This document shows positions 1 through 8,369 of a DNA stretch of 21,753 nt, piece after piece. A model generated the notes under the pieces. It worked only from the letters and a program-made list of their open reading frames with translations. It did not search any database and had not been told where the DNA came from. Source of the stretch: an uncultured Parafilimonas sp. (GTDB taxonomy: Bacteria; Bacteroidota; Bacteroidia; Chitinophagales; Chitinophagaceae). The translations under genes and the position numbers were made by a program. The DNA lies in assembly GCA_937892395.1 (NCBI GenBank), contig CALAGJ010000144.1:1-21753 (forward strand), written 5' to 3'. How positions within the stretch are numbered: position 1 is the stretch's first letter; each line of letters opens with the position of its first letter.

Positions 1-216
1 TCTTCAATCACTGATTTTAAAAATTGAGATTCAGATATTCATCATTGACAATGAACTTTTGATTTGGCTAAGCCAAAAAATTTTTTATCTTTTATCCACG
101 ACATGAAGGTCGTGGCAATTGTTGATTTTCTTCAATCACTGATTTTAAAAATTGAGATTCAGATATTCATCATTGACAATGAATTTTTGATTTGGCTAAG
201 CCAAAAAATTTTTTAT
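1..216. repeat. 128-bp-period tandem direct repeat (two copies)
   Basis: Bases 1-88 recur at 129-216 with a single difference (C56 versus T184), giving a repeat period of 128 bases. The first copy may start before the window. Each copy carries the 11-base palindrome AATCACTGATT near its start and a TTGGC-TAA-GCCAA hairpin followed by an A/T run near its end. The linker between the copies contains a second hairpin at 96-115. After copy two, 219-247 has AATCAGTGATT and a degenerate version of the linker, so a third, eroded unit is possible. The period is not a multiple of three and no reading frame spans the copies, so this is non-coding repeat DNA. Confidence 0.9.
96..115. repeat. perfect 7-bp hairpin, REP-like
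   Basis: CCACGAC (96-102) and GTCGTGG (109-115) form a perfect GC-rich stem around a six-base loop, inside the linker of the 128-bp repeat. Short palindromes of this style are scattered between genes in many Bacteroidetes genomes and resemble REP elements; that assignment is inference. No transposase is visible nearby. Confidence 0.6.
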
Positions 217-247
217 TGAACAATCAGTGATTCGAAGGCCTTGGAAT

Positions 248-472
248 TTATCCAGCTTTTAAACATTCAAGGCATTGTAATGAGGACAAATTATACCCCC
301 AAATGATTAGCACCAGTCCAAATAACAAAAGAGGTAAGCTTTTTGAATATTTCTTTGAAAAAAAATAATAAACGGTTAGTGCAAATAGCAGCACAGCTAA
401 TATATAACAAAGAATTCCAAAGAATGGCCCACAATTTATATGGCTATTTGCAGACTGCTGAGCATAAGGCAT
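248..472 (-). CDS. small two-helix membrane protein, unknown function
   Basis: I do not recognise this gene. It encodes about 74 residues from an ATG at 472; an in-frame TTG lies one codon upstream. Two strongly hydrophobic stretches (about residues 17-37 and 46-63) are separated by a basic turn, KKYSK, predicting a small inner-membrane hairpin protein. Four cysteines (one before helix 1, one inside it, and a CLEC pair at the C-terminus after helix 2) suggest metal or disulfide chemistry, but nothing proves this. It lies downstream of hutU on the same strand, 186 bases away, so it is probably transcribed separately. There is no obvious ribosome binding site, which is common in Bacteroidetes. 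The stop lies just beyond the repeat region. Confidence 0.6.
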   Translation of the reverse strand: MPYAQQSANSHINCGPFFGILCYILAVLLFALTVYYFFSKKYSKSLPLLLFGLVLIIWGYNLSSLQCLECLKAG

Positions 473-658
473 CAAGAAATAACCAAAAAAATATTTACAA
501 TAAAAACAGATGTAATTATCCGCATAAATTTCTTAACCATATCAATTCATTATACATGTAAATCAGAAATGCTTAGAATATTCAACCAAAACGTGGTGGT
601 TCTAGGAAGAACAAGTACAGAAAGAACTCTGTTTTAAAAGCGAACATTTTATTTATGT

Positions 659-2497
659 TCAAGCCTCTCTCTGATTCACCAATAATCCATGCTCCTTTGC
701 AGTAGCAATTGCTGTATCATAACCTGCATCAGCATGACGGATTACACCCATGCCCGGATCATTGCGCAGCACCCTACTTAACCTCGCTGCCGCTTCAACA
801 GAACCGTCTGCCACAATTACCATACCTGCATGTATGCTATAGCCCATACCCACGCCACCACCATGGTGCAGACTAACCCAGCTGGCACCTCCTGCCGTGT
901 TTACTAATGCATTCAACAATGGCCAATCTGCTACAGCATCGCTACCATCCAGCATACTTTCAGTTTCCCGATTAGGGCTTGCTACACTACCTGTGTCTAA
1001 ATGATCCCGCCCTATAACAATTGGTGCTTTCACTTTACCTGTTCTCACTAATTCATTAAATGCAAGACCAGCTTTTTCTCTTTCCCCTTGCCCGAGCCAA
1101 CATATTCTTGCAGGCAATCCCTGAAAGGCAATTTTTTCTTTAGCCATTTTCATCCAACGCATCAACCCTTTGTTATGCGGAAACATCTCCATAATCAATG
1201 CATCAGTTACTGCTATATCATTGGCATCGCCACTTAATGCAGCCCATCTGAAAGGGCCTTTTCCTTCACAAAACAGTGGACGTATATATGCAGGAACAAA
1301 GCCCGGAAATAACTCACCTGTTTTACCACTAGGGCTTCTTTCATACAGCCTTCTTTTCCCTGTGGCATGCCCACTTGCTGCATCTCTTAATTCATGTTCA
1401 AAAGCTCTTGCCCTTATATTGTTTCCATAGTCAAATGTGATTGCACCCATATCCATAAGCTGTAGCATCAATTGCACATGTGTGTGCATACTTGCGTAAC
1501 TCATACTGATATATTCTTCAGGGTTTTTGCTGCGCAATATATTAGCTTGTTCATTTGTAAGCTGGTGTGGTATATATCCAATCAGTGGATCATGAGCACT
1601 GGTTTGATCTGTTAATGTATCCGGAACAATATTTCTTTCAATAAGTCTTTCTAACAATTGAACAGCATTGCACAACACACCAATACTTTTTCCAACACCA
1701 ATATTTTTATAATGTATTGCAGCATCTATTGCAGCATCTATACTCACATGCTTTTCATCCAAATATTTTGTTTCAATTCTTTTATCTATACGCCATTCTT
1801 CTACCTCCGCCACAAGTGCAACACCTTCATTCATGGTAATAGCAAGTGGCTGTGCGCCACCCATTCCTCCTAAACCTGCTGTTACATTCAATGTGCCTTT
1901 AAGTGTACCTCCAAAATGCTTATTTGCTGCGGCAGCATAGGTTTCATAAGTACCCTGTACGATACCCTGACTTCCTATATAAATCCAACTGCCAGCTGTC
2001 ATTTGTCCGTACATCATGAGTCCTTTTTTTTCTAACTCATCAAAGTGCTCCCATGTGGCCCATTTAGGTACAAGTTGGCTATTACTAATAAGTACCCTTG
2101 GTGCATCAGCATGTGTTTTTAAAATGCCTACCGGCTTACCACTTTGTATCAAAAGCGATTCATCATTTTCCAAAGATTTTAAAGACGCAATGATGTTGTC
2201 TAATGCTTGCAAATTTCTGGCAGCTTTGCCACGTCCACCATACACAATCAATTCCTCCGGGCGCTCTGCAACTTCCGGATCTAAATTATTGAGCAACATG
2301 CGTAGCGCAGCCTCTTGCACCCAACCTTTACAGTTAAGAGTAGTACCAGTTGGTGTCTTATATTTTTTAAAATCATAACCCGTGGCAGTGTGTAACATTA
2401 ATGGCAAATTTTTATTATGGCAAATAAATGAACTTTCGGGATAAGAAAGGAACAAATTCTGTATTTGAGCTGAGCCATTTCTCAGAATCTCTGTCAC
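659..2497 (-). CDS. hutU: urocanate hydratase (urocanase), EC 4.2.1.49
   Basis: This cytoplasmic enzyme of histidine degradation adds water to urocanate to give 4-imidazolone-5-propionate, using tightly bound NAD+. The protein has 612 residues. The urocanase signature FQGLPARICW is at 458-467 with the active-site cysteine at 466; the NAD-binding glycine-rich segment GLGGMGGAQP is at 208-217; VYGGRGKAARN (85-95) and SLHHGGGVGMGY (542-553) are also intact. Classical urocanases are about 550-560 residues. This one has an extra basic stretch of roughly 30 residues at about 368-397, just before FPGFVPAY, plus a slightly longer N-terminus. The start is GTG: an in-frame TAA lies two codons upstream, so no earlier start exists. 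No hutH, hutI or hut regulator lies in the window, so the gene stands alone here. A weak hairpin (GAACAT/ATGTTC, 642-660) overlaps the stop. Confidence 0.97.
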   Translation of the reverse strand: MTEILRNGSAQIQNLFLSYPESSFICHNKNLPLMLHTATGYDFKKYKTPTGTTLNCKGWVQEAALRMLLNNLDPEVAERPEELIVYGGRGKAARNLQALDNIIASLKSLENDESLLIQSGKPVGILKTHADAPRVLISNSQLVPKWATWEHFDELEKKGLMMYGQMTAGSWIYIGSQGIVQGTYETYAAAANKHFGGTLKGTLNVTAGLGGMGGAQPLAITMNEGVALVAEVEEWRIDKRIETKYLDEKHVSIDAAIDAAIHYKNIGVGKSIGVLCNAVQLLERLIERNIVPDTLTDQTSAHDPLIGYIPHQLTNEQANILRSKNPEEYISMSYASMHTHVQLMLQLMDMGAITFDYGNNIRARAFEHELRDAASGHATGKRRLYERSPSGKTGELFPGFVPAYIRPLFCEGKGPFRWAALSGDANDIAVTDALIMEMFPHNKGLMRWMKMAKEKIAFQGLPARICWLGQGEREKAGLAFNELVRTGKVKAPIVIGRDHLDTGSVASPNRETESMLDGSDAVADWPLLNALVNTAGGASWVSLHHGGGVGMGYSIHAGMVIVADGSVEAAARLSRVLRNDPGMGVIRHADAGYDTAIATAKEHGLLVNQREA

Positions 2498-2503
2498 CTT
2501 TTA

Positions 2504-3042
2504 AGGTTGAATATAAAATTTTGCAATGTCATAGTTGACTGGGCTTGGTTGCAATAAACTTAAACCAAGATTTTGAAGTTTGATGTTCATAAAAATTGAA
2601 CAGCAATCTAAATAAGTATTTGTGGTTGTTTTTTGGGGTGGGAGATAAATTATACTATTTGAAAGAACGCACTGTTTTATACTGCATTTCAGATTTGTAA
2701 TAAATTTCAAATACCTACACTGTATTTAGAATAAAAAATACTAAGCTCAAAAAAAGGGCAATTTGAATTCGTTTTAGAAAGAAAATTTTTAGCTGCTTTT
2801 TAAACTTCAATGTCTGAAAAGGGTTATTGCAGGAGCTTATAAATATCATAAATTAATTTGACCCATTCAAGCTGTAGATATTAGTTGCATTAAATAAACT
2901 ATTGCTATAGTGACTATACAAATTATCTACAATAACAGTAAATTTATAATGAGGATAAAACACACAAATAAAAAGAAGGATGAAAAGAATTTTTTAAGCA
3001 TATTTTAGTTTGGATACAAAGTGAATTTTCTTTTTGTATCAC
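2504..3042. other. intergenic stretch without a convincing gene
   Basis: This AT-rich stretch of about 540 bases separates hutU from the winged-helix gene. A 69-codon open frame at 2501-2710 on the minus strand has no family resemblance, signal peptide or coding bias. I see no RNA gene. The only structure is a hairpin at the right end (3013-3040), annotated separately. Confidence 0.6.
3013..3040 (-). terminator. possible terminator of the winged-helix/membrane operon
   Basis: GATACAAA (3013-3020) pairs perfectly with TTTGTATC (3033-3040) around a 12-base loop, two bases beyond the winged-helix gene's stop. There is no U-run on the minus strand after the stem, so it may be a weak or Rho-assisted end, or an mRNA-stabilising hairpin. 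Confidence 0.4.
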
Positions 3043-3336
3043 TCATTTCCCAACCTCTAAATAAGCTTTTAAATTGCTGACATATACTTCGAAAGCACTA
3101 ACTCCTGTTTTTGTAATCCGACAAGTTGTAAGTGGATAGTTGTCTTTAAATTCTTTGGTAACATCTATATAGCCTGCATCTTTTAATTTCTGAATTTGTA
3201 CACTCAGATTACCGGCAGTACTATTTGTTTTTTGTTTTAAAAAAGTAAACTCTGCCTCCTTTACAGTAATAAGCAGGCTTACTACGGCTAAGCGTAGTTG
3301 TGAATGTAGGATTGGATCTAAATCTTTAAATATCAC
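3043..3336 (-). CDS. winged-helix DNA-binding regulator (HTH_34/MarR-like)
   Basis: This 97-residue protein is a single winged-helix domain of the type often called HTH_34 (MarR/ArsR-like). Visible features are the N-terminal DPILHSQLRLAVVSLL helix, the EAEFTFLKQKTNSTAGNLSVQIQKL helix-turn-helix at about 28-52, and the wing with YPLTTCRITKTG at 67-78. There is no sensor domain or conserved cysteine pair, so the signal is unknown. The start codon overlaps the end of the upstream membrane-protein gene by 11 bases, which implies translational coupling. Regulators of this size are often encoded with a multi-pass membrane protein in Bacteroidetes and probably control that small operon or a related transporter. 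The DNA target cannot be deduced here. Confidence 0.88.
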   Translation of the reverse strand: MIFKDLDPILHSQLRLAVVSLLITVKEAEFTFLKQKTNSTAGNLSVQIQKLKDAGYIDVTKEFKDNYPLTTCRITKTGVSAFEVYVSNLKAYLEVGK

Positions 3337-3958
3337 AATGCTGCTTTTTGATATAACGATTTCTTAAAATCAATCCGGGTATAAGCCAGGCGGCTATAGC
3401 AGCTACAGCAATCAAAAGCATATCCGTTTTGGAGGAAGAAAATAATGAAGGGATTATCAATAACCAACAAATAACACCACCCCAAAGCATATACTTAAAT
3501 TTCATAACCCCACCAGTTATTATGGTAGGAATACCATAGATCAAAAGAAAAAACGCAGATATATAATCCCCAAAAATACTTACACTGTCAGGAGCATTTT
3601 CTTTCAAAGCAACTATCAGAGTATTATTAATGAGAATAAGTAAGAATATCGCAATACCAAATGTACTCCAGATATAACCCATTGCTTTATCTTCATATCT
3701 TACGGCCATGCGTTGCTTTCTTTCTCTAATGGATATAAATATTTGTGGAACAACTGCAATTAAACTCAAAAACCAAATATCAAAAGGAAGGCTATAATCA
3801 TATTGCCTTTCCGTCCAAGTAATGATTGCGCATATACTTATCACAGTGCCCCAAAGTATGGGTCCAATGCCTGTGTCGTGATAAGATCCTTTTGCCTTGC
3901 GAATCATATCATCAATAAGCTTTAAGCTTTCATTTGGATTAAACTGTCCTTGTTCCAT
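3326..3958 (-). CDS. six-helix membrane protein paired with winged-helix regulator
   Basis: This is a 210-residue integral membrane protein of unknown function. After a hydrophilic N-terminus of about 30 residues (containing NPNESLKLIDDMIRKAK), hydrophobic segments lie near 32-47, 60-78, 95-117, 130-149, 155-173 and 179-197, followed by a basic tail, NRYIKKQ. There are no transporter or enzyme motifs. It is first in a two-gene operon: its end overlaps the regulator start by 11 bases. The pairing suggests the membrane protein is the regulated partner or feeds a signal to the regulator, which is inference. A strong terminator at 3976-4015 isolates this operon from the upstream TPR gene, so a promoter must lie in the short gap between them. 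Confidence 0.8.
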   Translation of the reverse strand: MEQGQFNPNESLKLIDDMIRKAKGSYHDTGIGPILWGTVISICAIITWTERQYDYSLPFDIWFLSLIAVVPQIFISIRERKQRMAVRYEDKAMGYIWSTFGIAIFLLILINNTLIVALKENAPDSVSIFGDYISAFFLLIYGIPTIITGGVMKFKYMLWGGVICWLLIIPSLFSSSKTDMLLIAVAAIAAWLIPGLILRNRYIKKQHCDI

Positions 3959-3975
3959 TTACTAATAATTTAGAG

Positions 3976-4015
3976 AAAAAACTCATACAGAATTGGAATC
4001 CTGTATGAGTTTTTT
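3976..4015 (-). terminator. strong intrinsic terminator (bidirectional in form)
   Basis: AAAAAACTCATACAG (3976-3990) and CTGTATGAGTTTTTT (4001-4015) form a perfect 15-bp stem with a 10-base loop and a built-in U-run. It begins six bases after the TPR gene's stop and ends transcription of that gene on the minus strand. Confidence 0.92.
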
Positions 4016-4020
4016 GCTTA

Positions 4021-4662
4021 TTAATGACACTGTGCTATCATCTTCACAGTTTCCTCTTTGCCCCAATCAGGATACATCGGTTTTACATTGGCTGATTCAT
4101 ACAATGCCAAAGCTTTTTCAAATAAAGGTTTGGCTTTATCTTTTCCACCACCAAATTGCTCCGGTGTGCCGAATAAACTCATGCCTTGTAAATAATACAA
4201 CCTTGGATTTGAAGGATCCAATTGCATAGCATCTTGCAATGCTTTTCCTGCTTCTTGTCCATAAGTCATCCAGCGGGACATGGCATCCACCATCATCTGT
4301 TGCGTACATGCCATATTCACCACGCTTAGTAGCTCAGCTTTATCTTTTGGATCGGTAGTTAAACCATCTGCTATTTTACAGAGCTCTTTAATTTTTGTGC
4401 TGTTGGCATCTTTATCCAATTGCTGATCCATCCAGCCCTGAGTACTCAATGCAAGTGCAGCATAGTAGTATGGTAGCCATTGATTTTTTTCGGCATTGGC
4501 AATGCGCTCAAATGTGGCAGCAAGACTCTGCCAGTCTGCCGGCGATTGTGCTGTTTTCATTTTATCAAAACCCGCCTGCATAGCTCCAGCAAATTTATCT
4601 GATTGTGCATTTGAGAATACTGCTATTGCTATTAAAGCAATGGAGAAAAATAACCGTTTCAT
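4021..4662 (-). CDS. exported TPR-like protein, unknown function
   Basis: This 213-residue protein begins with a typical signal peptide (KR, hydrophobic core, cleavage after about SNA, giving a mature N-terminal Q), so it is periplasmic or exported. The rest is helical. A tetratricopeptide-like unit is visible at about 138-190, with ALQDAMQLDPSNPRLYYLQG followed by AKPLFEKALALYE. An earlier helix pair lies at about 45-75. A glycine-rich insert, FGGGKDKAK, breaks the second repeat. It follows the TonB-dependent receptor gene by about 125 bases on the same strand and could be co-transcribed with it. A role as a periplasmic partner of that receptor is possible but unproven. The gene ends at a strong terminator. 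Confidence 0.82.
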   Translation of the reverse strand: MKRLFFSIALIAIAVFSNAQSDKFAGAMQAGFDKMKTAQSPADWQSLAATFERIANAEKNQWLPYYYAALALSTQGWMDQQLDKDANSTKIKELCKIADGLTTDPKDKAELLSVVNMACTQQMMVDAMSRWMTYGQEAGKALQDAMQLDPSNPRLYYLQGMSLFGTPEQFGGGKDKAKPLFEKALALYESANVKPMYPDWGKEETVKMIAQCH

Positions 4663-4787
4663 ATTATCTATTTTTTATTTTGAACAAAGTTTTTTTGAGT
4701 GCAGGATGAAGCACCCATTCATATTATTTATTTGATTATAAAAATCTATTCTTGATGTATCAATCATCAATTTTCTACTATTAAAAA

Positions 4788-7022
4788 CTAAAGGTTATTA
4801 TTGATTGCATCTTGGCTTCTATCCACACCCCAGCTTAAAAAGCAACCAATAAAATAAAACCTTGGCGCAGGAAGACCTACTGGCTCTTTTACTACACCAT
4901 TGTAAGAGTAGTTGTAATTAAATACCTGTTTTGCTCCGAATACATTGGTAACACTACCTACTAATACCCAAAACATTTTTGCATTTTGCTTACCCAGATT
5001 TGGCAGGTAGTTCAAACTAAAACCTGCATTATGATAATCTTTTGTCATGCCCTGATCTGCTATGTTTACTTTGCCTGTATTCAAATCCTGTTGAAAGAAA
5101 TAATATGGTCTGCCTGTGGCATAACTATACGTAAAGTTGAAACCGGTTTTCCATTCCGTTACAAATCTTTTCATGACCACACTGGCGGTATGCTTTGCTG
5201 CAAAATTTGGCGTAAGCTTCTCCGGAAAATTCAGAAAATCTCTTTTGGTATCTAAATATGAATAGCTAATCCAATAGTCAAGGTTTTTAATTGTTTTTTT
5301 ATCTCTCCAAAAGAACTCAATTCCTTTGGCATAGCCACTTCCTGCATTATTAAATTGTGGCAAAGTCTTTACTAAGTTATCATATTCCTTATAAAAAATT
5401 TCCGCTCTAAATATACGGTCATTGCTTGTTTTCTGATAGTTTGCTATATAGTGGGTAGATTTTGTAAAACCAAATGCCGTGCTGAAACCCAATTGTTGAT
5501 TTTCTGGTTTTTGATAGAATGTACCATAGGCCACAGACACTTGTTCATTCTTTGCTAACTTGTAAGCCAAAGATATACGCGGAGCAAGATTACTGGCATC
5601 AATGATAGACGCATATTCATATCTTGATCCAAGTTTTAAAGCAAGATTCGTACTCAAATAAATATCAGCTTCTGCAAATGCTGCGGCCGTGTGATCGGTT
5701 AATGTTTGCTTTACACTGGTGTCAAATTGCACGTAAGTGCCGGGTACATCTGTATAAATATACTCACTGCCGAAACGAATGGCAGATAACCCTTTTATCC
5801 TTTTTTCAAACACTGCTCTTCCTTGTGCAAAATTTTGGGTAATATCAAAGTTGAAATTTTTTCCTGTTATCCAAGGTTGATTGGGAGTAAGTGCTTTAAT
5901 ATTGGCGGAGTCTTGAATTTCTTGCGAAAGTTTATCATTGTTCTTACTGAATGCAAATCCGAGATTCATTTTCCAGCCATTACCTAAAGTTTCACGCCAG
6001 CTTAAATTATTATACCAGTTAAAGTTCTTCAATCCAAAAGCATCTTTAAGTACAGCACTATCAATATCAGGTCTACGCAAACCCAAATTTCCTGTATTGA
6101 TACTTGAATAAAATTTTACAATACCATTTTTTGTTTTAATGCGAAAATTGGCATCACCATTATTAAATTCTGGAACGGCAAAATAGTCCGGCTTTTGTTT
6201 CACGATATTAAAATATGCCGCAAGATTTACATAACCATAATTTACCCCCCAGCTGGCAGTTTTCTTCTTATTCAAATTTTGATACCCTATGCCGGTTAAG
6301 ATGGGAGATATAGAAGCATTGCCTGCACTACGATCTGGCAAATCAATAGACTCTAAAATAAGCGCAGATGACAATGCACCACCATATAAGGCACTGTAGC
6401 CTCCGGTGCTAAACACGGTTCCTTTAAATAAAAAGGGAGAAAAACGTCCCCTTGTAGCAATATCCGGTACACTTGTAAAGAATGGATTATTGACAACCGT
6501 GCCATCAATAAATTGCTTGGTTTCATAGCCAGCACCACCTCTTACAAAGAGGCCTTCCTGATCGCCAATTTGCTGAGCGCCGGGTAGTGTTTTCATAGCA
6601 GATGTAATATCAGCATTGGCCCCTGCCGTAGTAGCTACGTCTATAGAGTTGAGCACAACACCAGCTCTTTTCTTATCACTTGCTTCAAAGGAGCCCGCAG
6701 TAACAGTAACTGCATTCAATTCATTCAGCTCTTCTTTTAAGCCTGCATTTACAATAAGGTTAGCACCTTCAATAGTGATGGGCTGCTCATATTTATTATA
6801 GTTGAGTGCAGAAAATTCGATCGTCACATTTCCCTTTTCTGTGGTTGAAAAACTATATGCTCCTGTAGAGTCAGTAACTGTACCATCGTATGAATCTTTT
6901 ACTGTAACGGATACACCTTGAAGTGGTTTGTTTCTTGCTCCGGTTACTTTTCCAGATATGGTTACTTGTGCAAAAATGCCTGTTGAAAAAAGTAAGCAAA
7001 GGCTTAATAAAATCTGTTTCAT
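4788..7022 (-). CDS. TonB-dependent outer-membrane receptor
   Basis: This 744-residue protein takes up an unidentified substrate across the outer membrane, using energy from TonB/ExbBD. The order is: signal peptide (1-19, ending IFAQ); a carboxypeptidase-regulatory-like beta-sandwich (about 20-105, ISGKVTGARNKPLQGVSV and DSTGAYSFS); a plug domain (about 115-225, including LPGAQQIGDQEGLFVRGG at 146-163 and GGYSALYGGALSSA); then the beta-barrel. The final strand is RFYFIGCFLSWG, but 11 polar residues follow it, which is unusual because most barrels end on an aromatic residue. It is smaller than SusC proteins (about 1000 residues) and no SusD is adjacent, so a siderophore, metal or vitamin receptor is more likely than a glycan one. 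An in-frame ATG 39 bases upstream was rejected because the chosen ATG begins the signal peptide and the upstream one would precede the predicted transcription start. Confidence 0.93.
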   Translation of the reverse strand: MKQILLSLCLLFSTGIFAQVTISGKVTGARNKPLQGVSVTVKDSYDGTVTDSTGAYSFSTTEKGNVTIEFSALNYNKYEQPITIEGANLIVNAGLKEELNELNAVTVTAGSFEASDKKRAGVVLNSIDVATTAGANADITSAMKTLPGAQQIGDQEGLFVRGGAGYETKQFIDGTVVNNPFFTSVPDIATRGRFSPFLFKGTVFSTGGYSALYGGALSSALILESIDLPDRSAGNASISPILTGIGYQNLNKKKTASWGVNYGYVNLAAYFNIVKQKPDYFAVPEFNNGDANFRIKTKNGIVKFYSSINTGNLGLRRPDIDSAVLKDAFGLKNFNWYNNLSWRETLGNGWKMNLGFAFSKNNDKLSQEIQDSANIKALTPNQPWITGKNFNFDITQNFAQGRAVFEKRIKGLSAIRFGSEYIYTDVPGTYVQFDTSVKQTLTDHTAAAFAEADIYLSTNLALKLGSRYEYASIIDASNLAPRISLAYKLAKNEQVSVAYGTFYQKPENQQLGFSTAFGFTKSTHYIANYQKTSNDRIFRAEIFYKEYDNLVKTLPQFNNAGSGYAKGIEFFWRDKKTIKNLDYWISYSYLDTKRDFLNFPEKLTPNFAAKHTASVVMKRFVTEWKTGFNFTYSYATGRPYYFFQQDLNTGKVNIADQGMTKDYHNAGFSLNYLPNLGKQNAKMFWVLVGSVTNVFGAKQVFNYNYSYNGVVKEPVGLPAPRFYFIGCFLSWGVDRSQDAINNNL

Positions 7023-7035
7023 AATATAAAGGATG

Positions 7036-7067
7036 CAAACATAGACTGGTTTATAATGCAAACCAAA
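7036..7067 (-). promoter_or_regulatory. candidate Bacteroidetes promoter of the TonB receptor gene
   Basis: On the minus strand, TTTG (7067-7064) is followed after 20 bases by TATGTTTG (7043-7036), matching the Bacteroidetes -33/-7 consensus TTTG and TAnnTTTG with near-ideal spacing. The -7 box ends 13 bases before the ATG at 7022, giving a very short leader. Confidence 0.65.
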
Positions 7068-7353
7068 TTATTTTTTAAAACATATTTTACATTCATCCCT
7101 TTACTTTATTGTAGGAGGAATACTGATACGGAAAATAGTGTTTTGGGCCTGTCCACAAGCCAAGCTTTTGTTGCAAATGCACGCTGCACAAATGTTTTTC
7201 TGTTTCAAATGAAACGAATCTAAATTCAGGAATACCAAAATACGATAAAATAACATTCTCTATTTACAACAAAGAAGTGATAAAAACTTCACCTCAACAC
7301 CAAATCAATTTGTTTTTTAAAATTCCTGCGCTACTTAATCCATAAGATTTAAT
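7068..7353. other. intergenic region between receptor and DinB-like gene
   Basis: This is about 290 bases with no open frame of interest. It contains the inverted repeat GTTTCA-AA-TGAAAC at 7202-7215, which could be a regulator site, but it lies about 180 bases upstream of the receptor start. Nothing else stands out. Confidence 0.5.
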
Positions 7354-7854
7354 CTAATTTGATTTACCTCTACTAAAAACAATATAATCTGTAGGTGGAA
7401 TTTTTTTTACCTCCAAATGATGAAGCATTGTTACTATCTGTCCTCGATGGTAGGTGCCATGATTAAAAATATGATGTAGCATTTGCCATACAGGCTGTTT
7501 AAAAGATTGCTTCTTACTGTTCTGATAAATAAACTCATGTTGAATAGCAGCCTCTGTCGATTTTTGCACCCAATCCTCCCATTCTTTATTTTGTTGCAAT
7601 AGTTTGTTGCATACCGAGAGTATAGGTAGTTCACTTTGATCCTTACTCGGTATAGAAATGGTTTCAACTAATTTTAAACGCTGCCACCATATACTTTCAG
7701 CATCCCATATATGATAAAGTGTTGTATATACTCCGGGAAAACTATTCCTCACCGGCATCATTTGTTTTTCTTTATCGAGGGGCAATATCGTATTAATGAT
7801 TCTTGTATTTGCCCACACATTATAAGCAGCATAGCTATTTAGTATCTCTTTCAT
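7354..7854 (-). CDS. DinB-family (DinB/YfiT-like) metalloprotein
   Basis: This 166-residue protein has the four-helix DinB fold, usually a metal-binding scaffold for thiol-dependent transferases or other detoxification enzymes. The expected histidine triad is present: H48 in YHIWDAES, and H132 and H136 in NHGTYHRGQ, the hallmark last helix of the family. Conserved N-terminal features include YNVWAN at 11-16 and WWQRL at 56-60. There is no signal peptide, so it is cytoplasmic. It is the Pfam DinB family, not the DNA polymerase DinB. The substrate cannot be inferred. It lies 103 bases downstream of the MerC-like gene on the same strand and could be part of a loose operon. Confidence 0.9.
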   Translation of the reverse strand: MKEILNSYAAYNVWANTRIINTILPLDKEKQMMPVRNSFPGVYTTLYHIWDAESIWWQRLKLVETISIPSKDQSELPILSVCNKLLQQNKEWEDWVQKSTEAAIQHEFIYQNSKKQSFKQPVWQMLHHIFNHGTYHRGQIVTMLHHLEVKKIPPTDYIVFSRGKSN

Positions 7855-7957
7855 GTAATCAACAAATTTAATTTCCCCTCAAATATATTACAGTGTTTAA
7901 TACCATTTGATTCAAGGGAGCGTAATACAGACTAAAGAAACTTTCTTAGAAAAAATA

Positions 7958-8365
7958 CTAAAAAACGCCCTCATGTTTGCAATCAGAACTATGACAATGA
8001 TTTGCTTTTCTACAAAGTCGATAATTTAAAATATGTGCCATTAAAATAAATGAAACTGCTGGTATTAGTAGATACATATCAATGTCATGAAACCATTCTT
8101 TACCTAAGAGAAACATCATACCAATTATAAATAAAATCATAGGTATTTTTTTGTGGTGATGCTTCCTCCAACCATGTTGTAGTGCATATAATCCAACAAA
8201 AGCGGCTACCAGAATCATAGCAATTTCAAATGCTTGGTTATGCAAAATCTCGAACCCAAATACAGGAAGGCTGGTAAGAAAAATGGGCAGTATGGCACAG
8301 TGTATGGCACATATTACAGAAGCTGATATACCCAGCGCATCCCAGTTAATCCATTTGTTCAGCAT
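7958..8365 (-). CDS. MerC-domain membrane protein
   Basis: This 135-residue integral membrane protein is of the MerC type. MerC proteins move metal ions such as Hg(II) across the inner membrane, and many Bacteroidetes homologues probably act in metal homeostasis rather than mercury resistance. Four hydrophobic segments are visible, with the paired cysteines C19 and C23 (CAIHC) in the first, as in MerC. A histidine run (HHHK at 69-72) sits in a loop, and the C-terminal tail holds C118, C124 and C129 with nearby histidines, a likely metal-binding tail. No merA, merT or merP lies in the window, which argues against a mer operon. A well-defined promoter with an internal palindrome lies immediately upstream, suggesting tight metal-responsive control. 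Confidence 0.87.
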   Translation of the reverse strand: MLNKWINWDALGISASVICAIHCAILPIFLTSLPVFGFEILHNQAFEIAMILVAAFVGLYALQHGWRKHHHKKIPMILFIIGMMFLLGKEWFHDIDMYLLIPAVSFILMAHILNYRLCRKANHCHSSDCKHEGVF

Positions 8366-8369
8366 TTTG

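Noticed and set aside
1..247. CRISPR array
   Set aside because: The repeated unit is about 88 bases with one 40-base linker; there are no short repeats with regular spacers and no cas genes.
2501..2710. 69-codon minus-strand frame upstream of hutU
   Set aside because: It has no family resemblance, no signal or membrane features and no good start context, and it lies in AT-rich intergenic DNA.
7958..8365. Mercury-resistance operon
   Set aside because: Only a MerC-domain gene is present; merA, merT, merP and merR are absent from the window.
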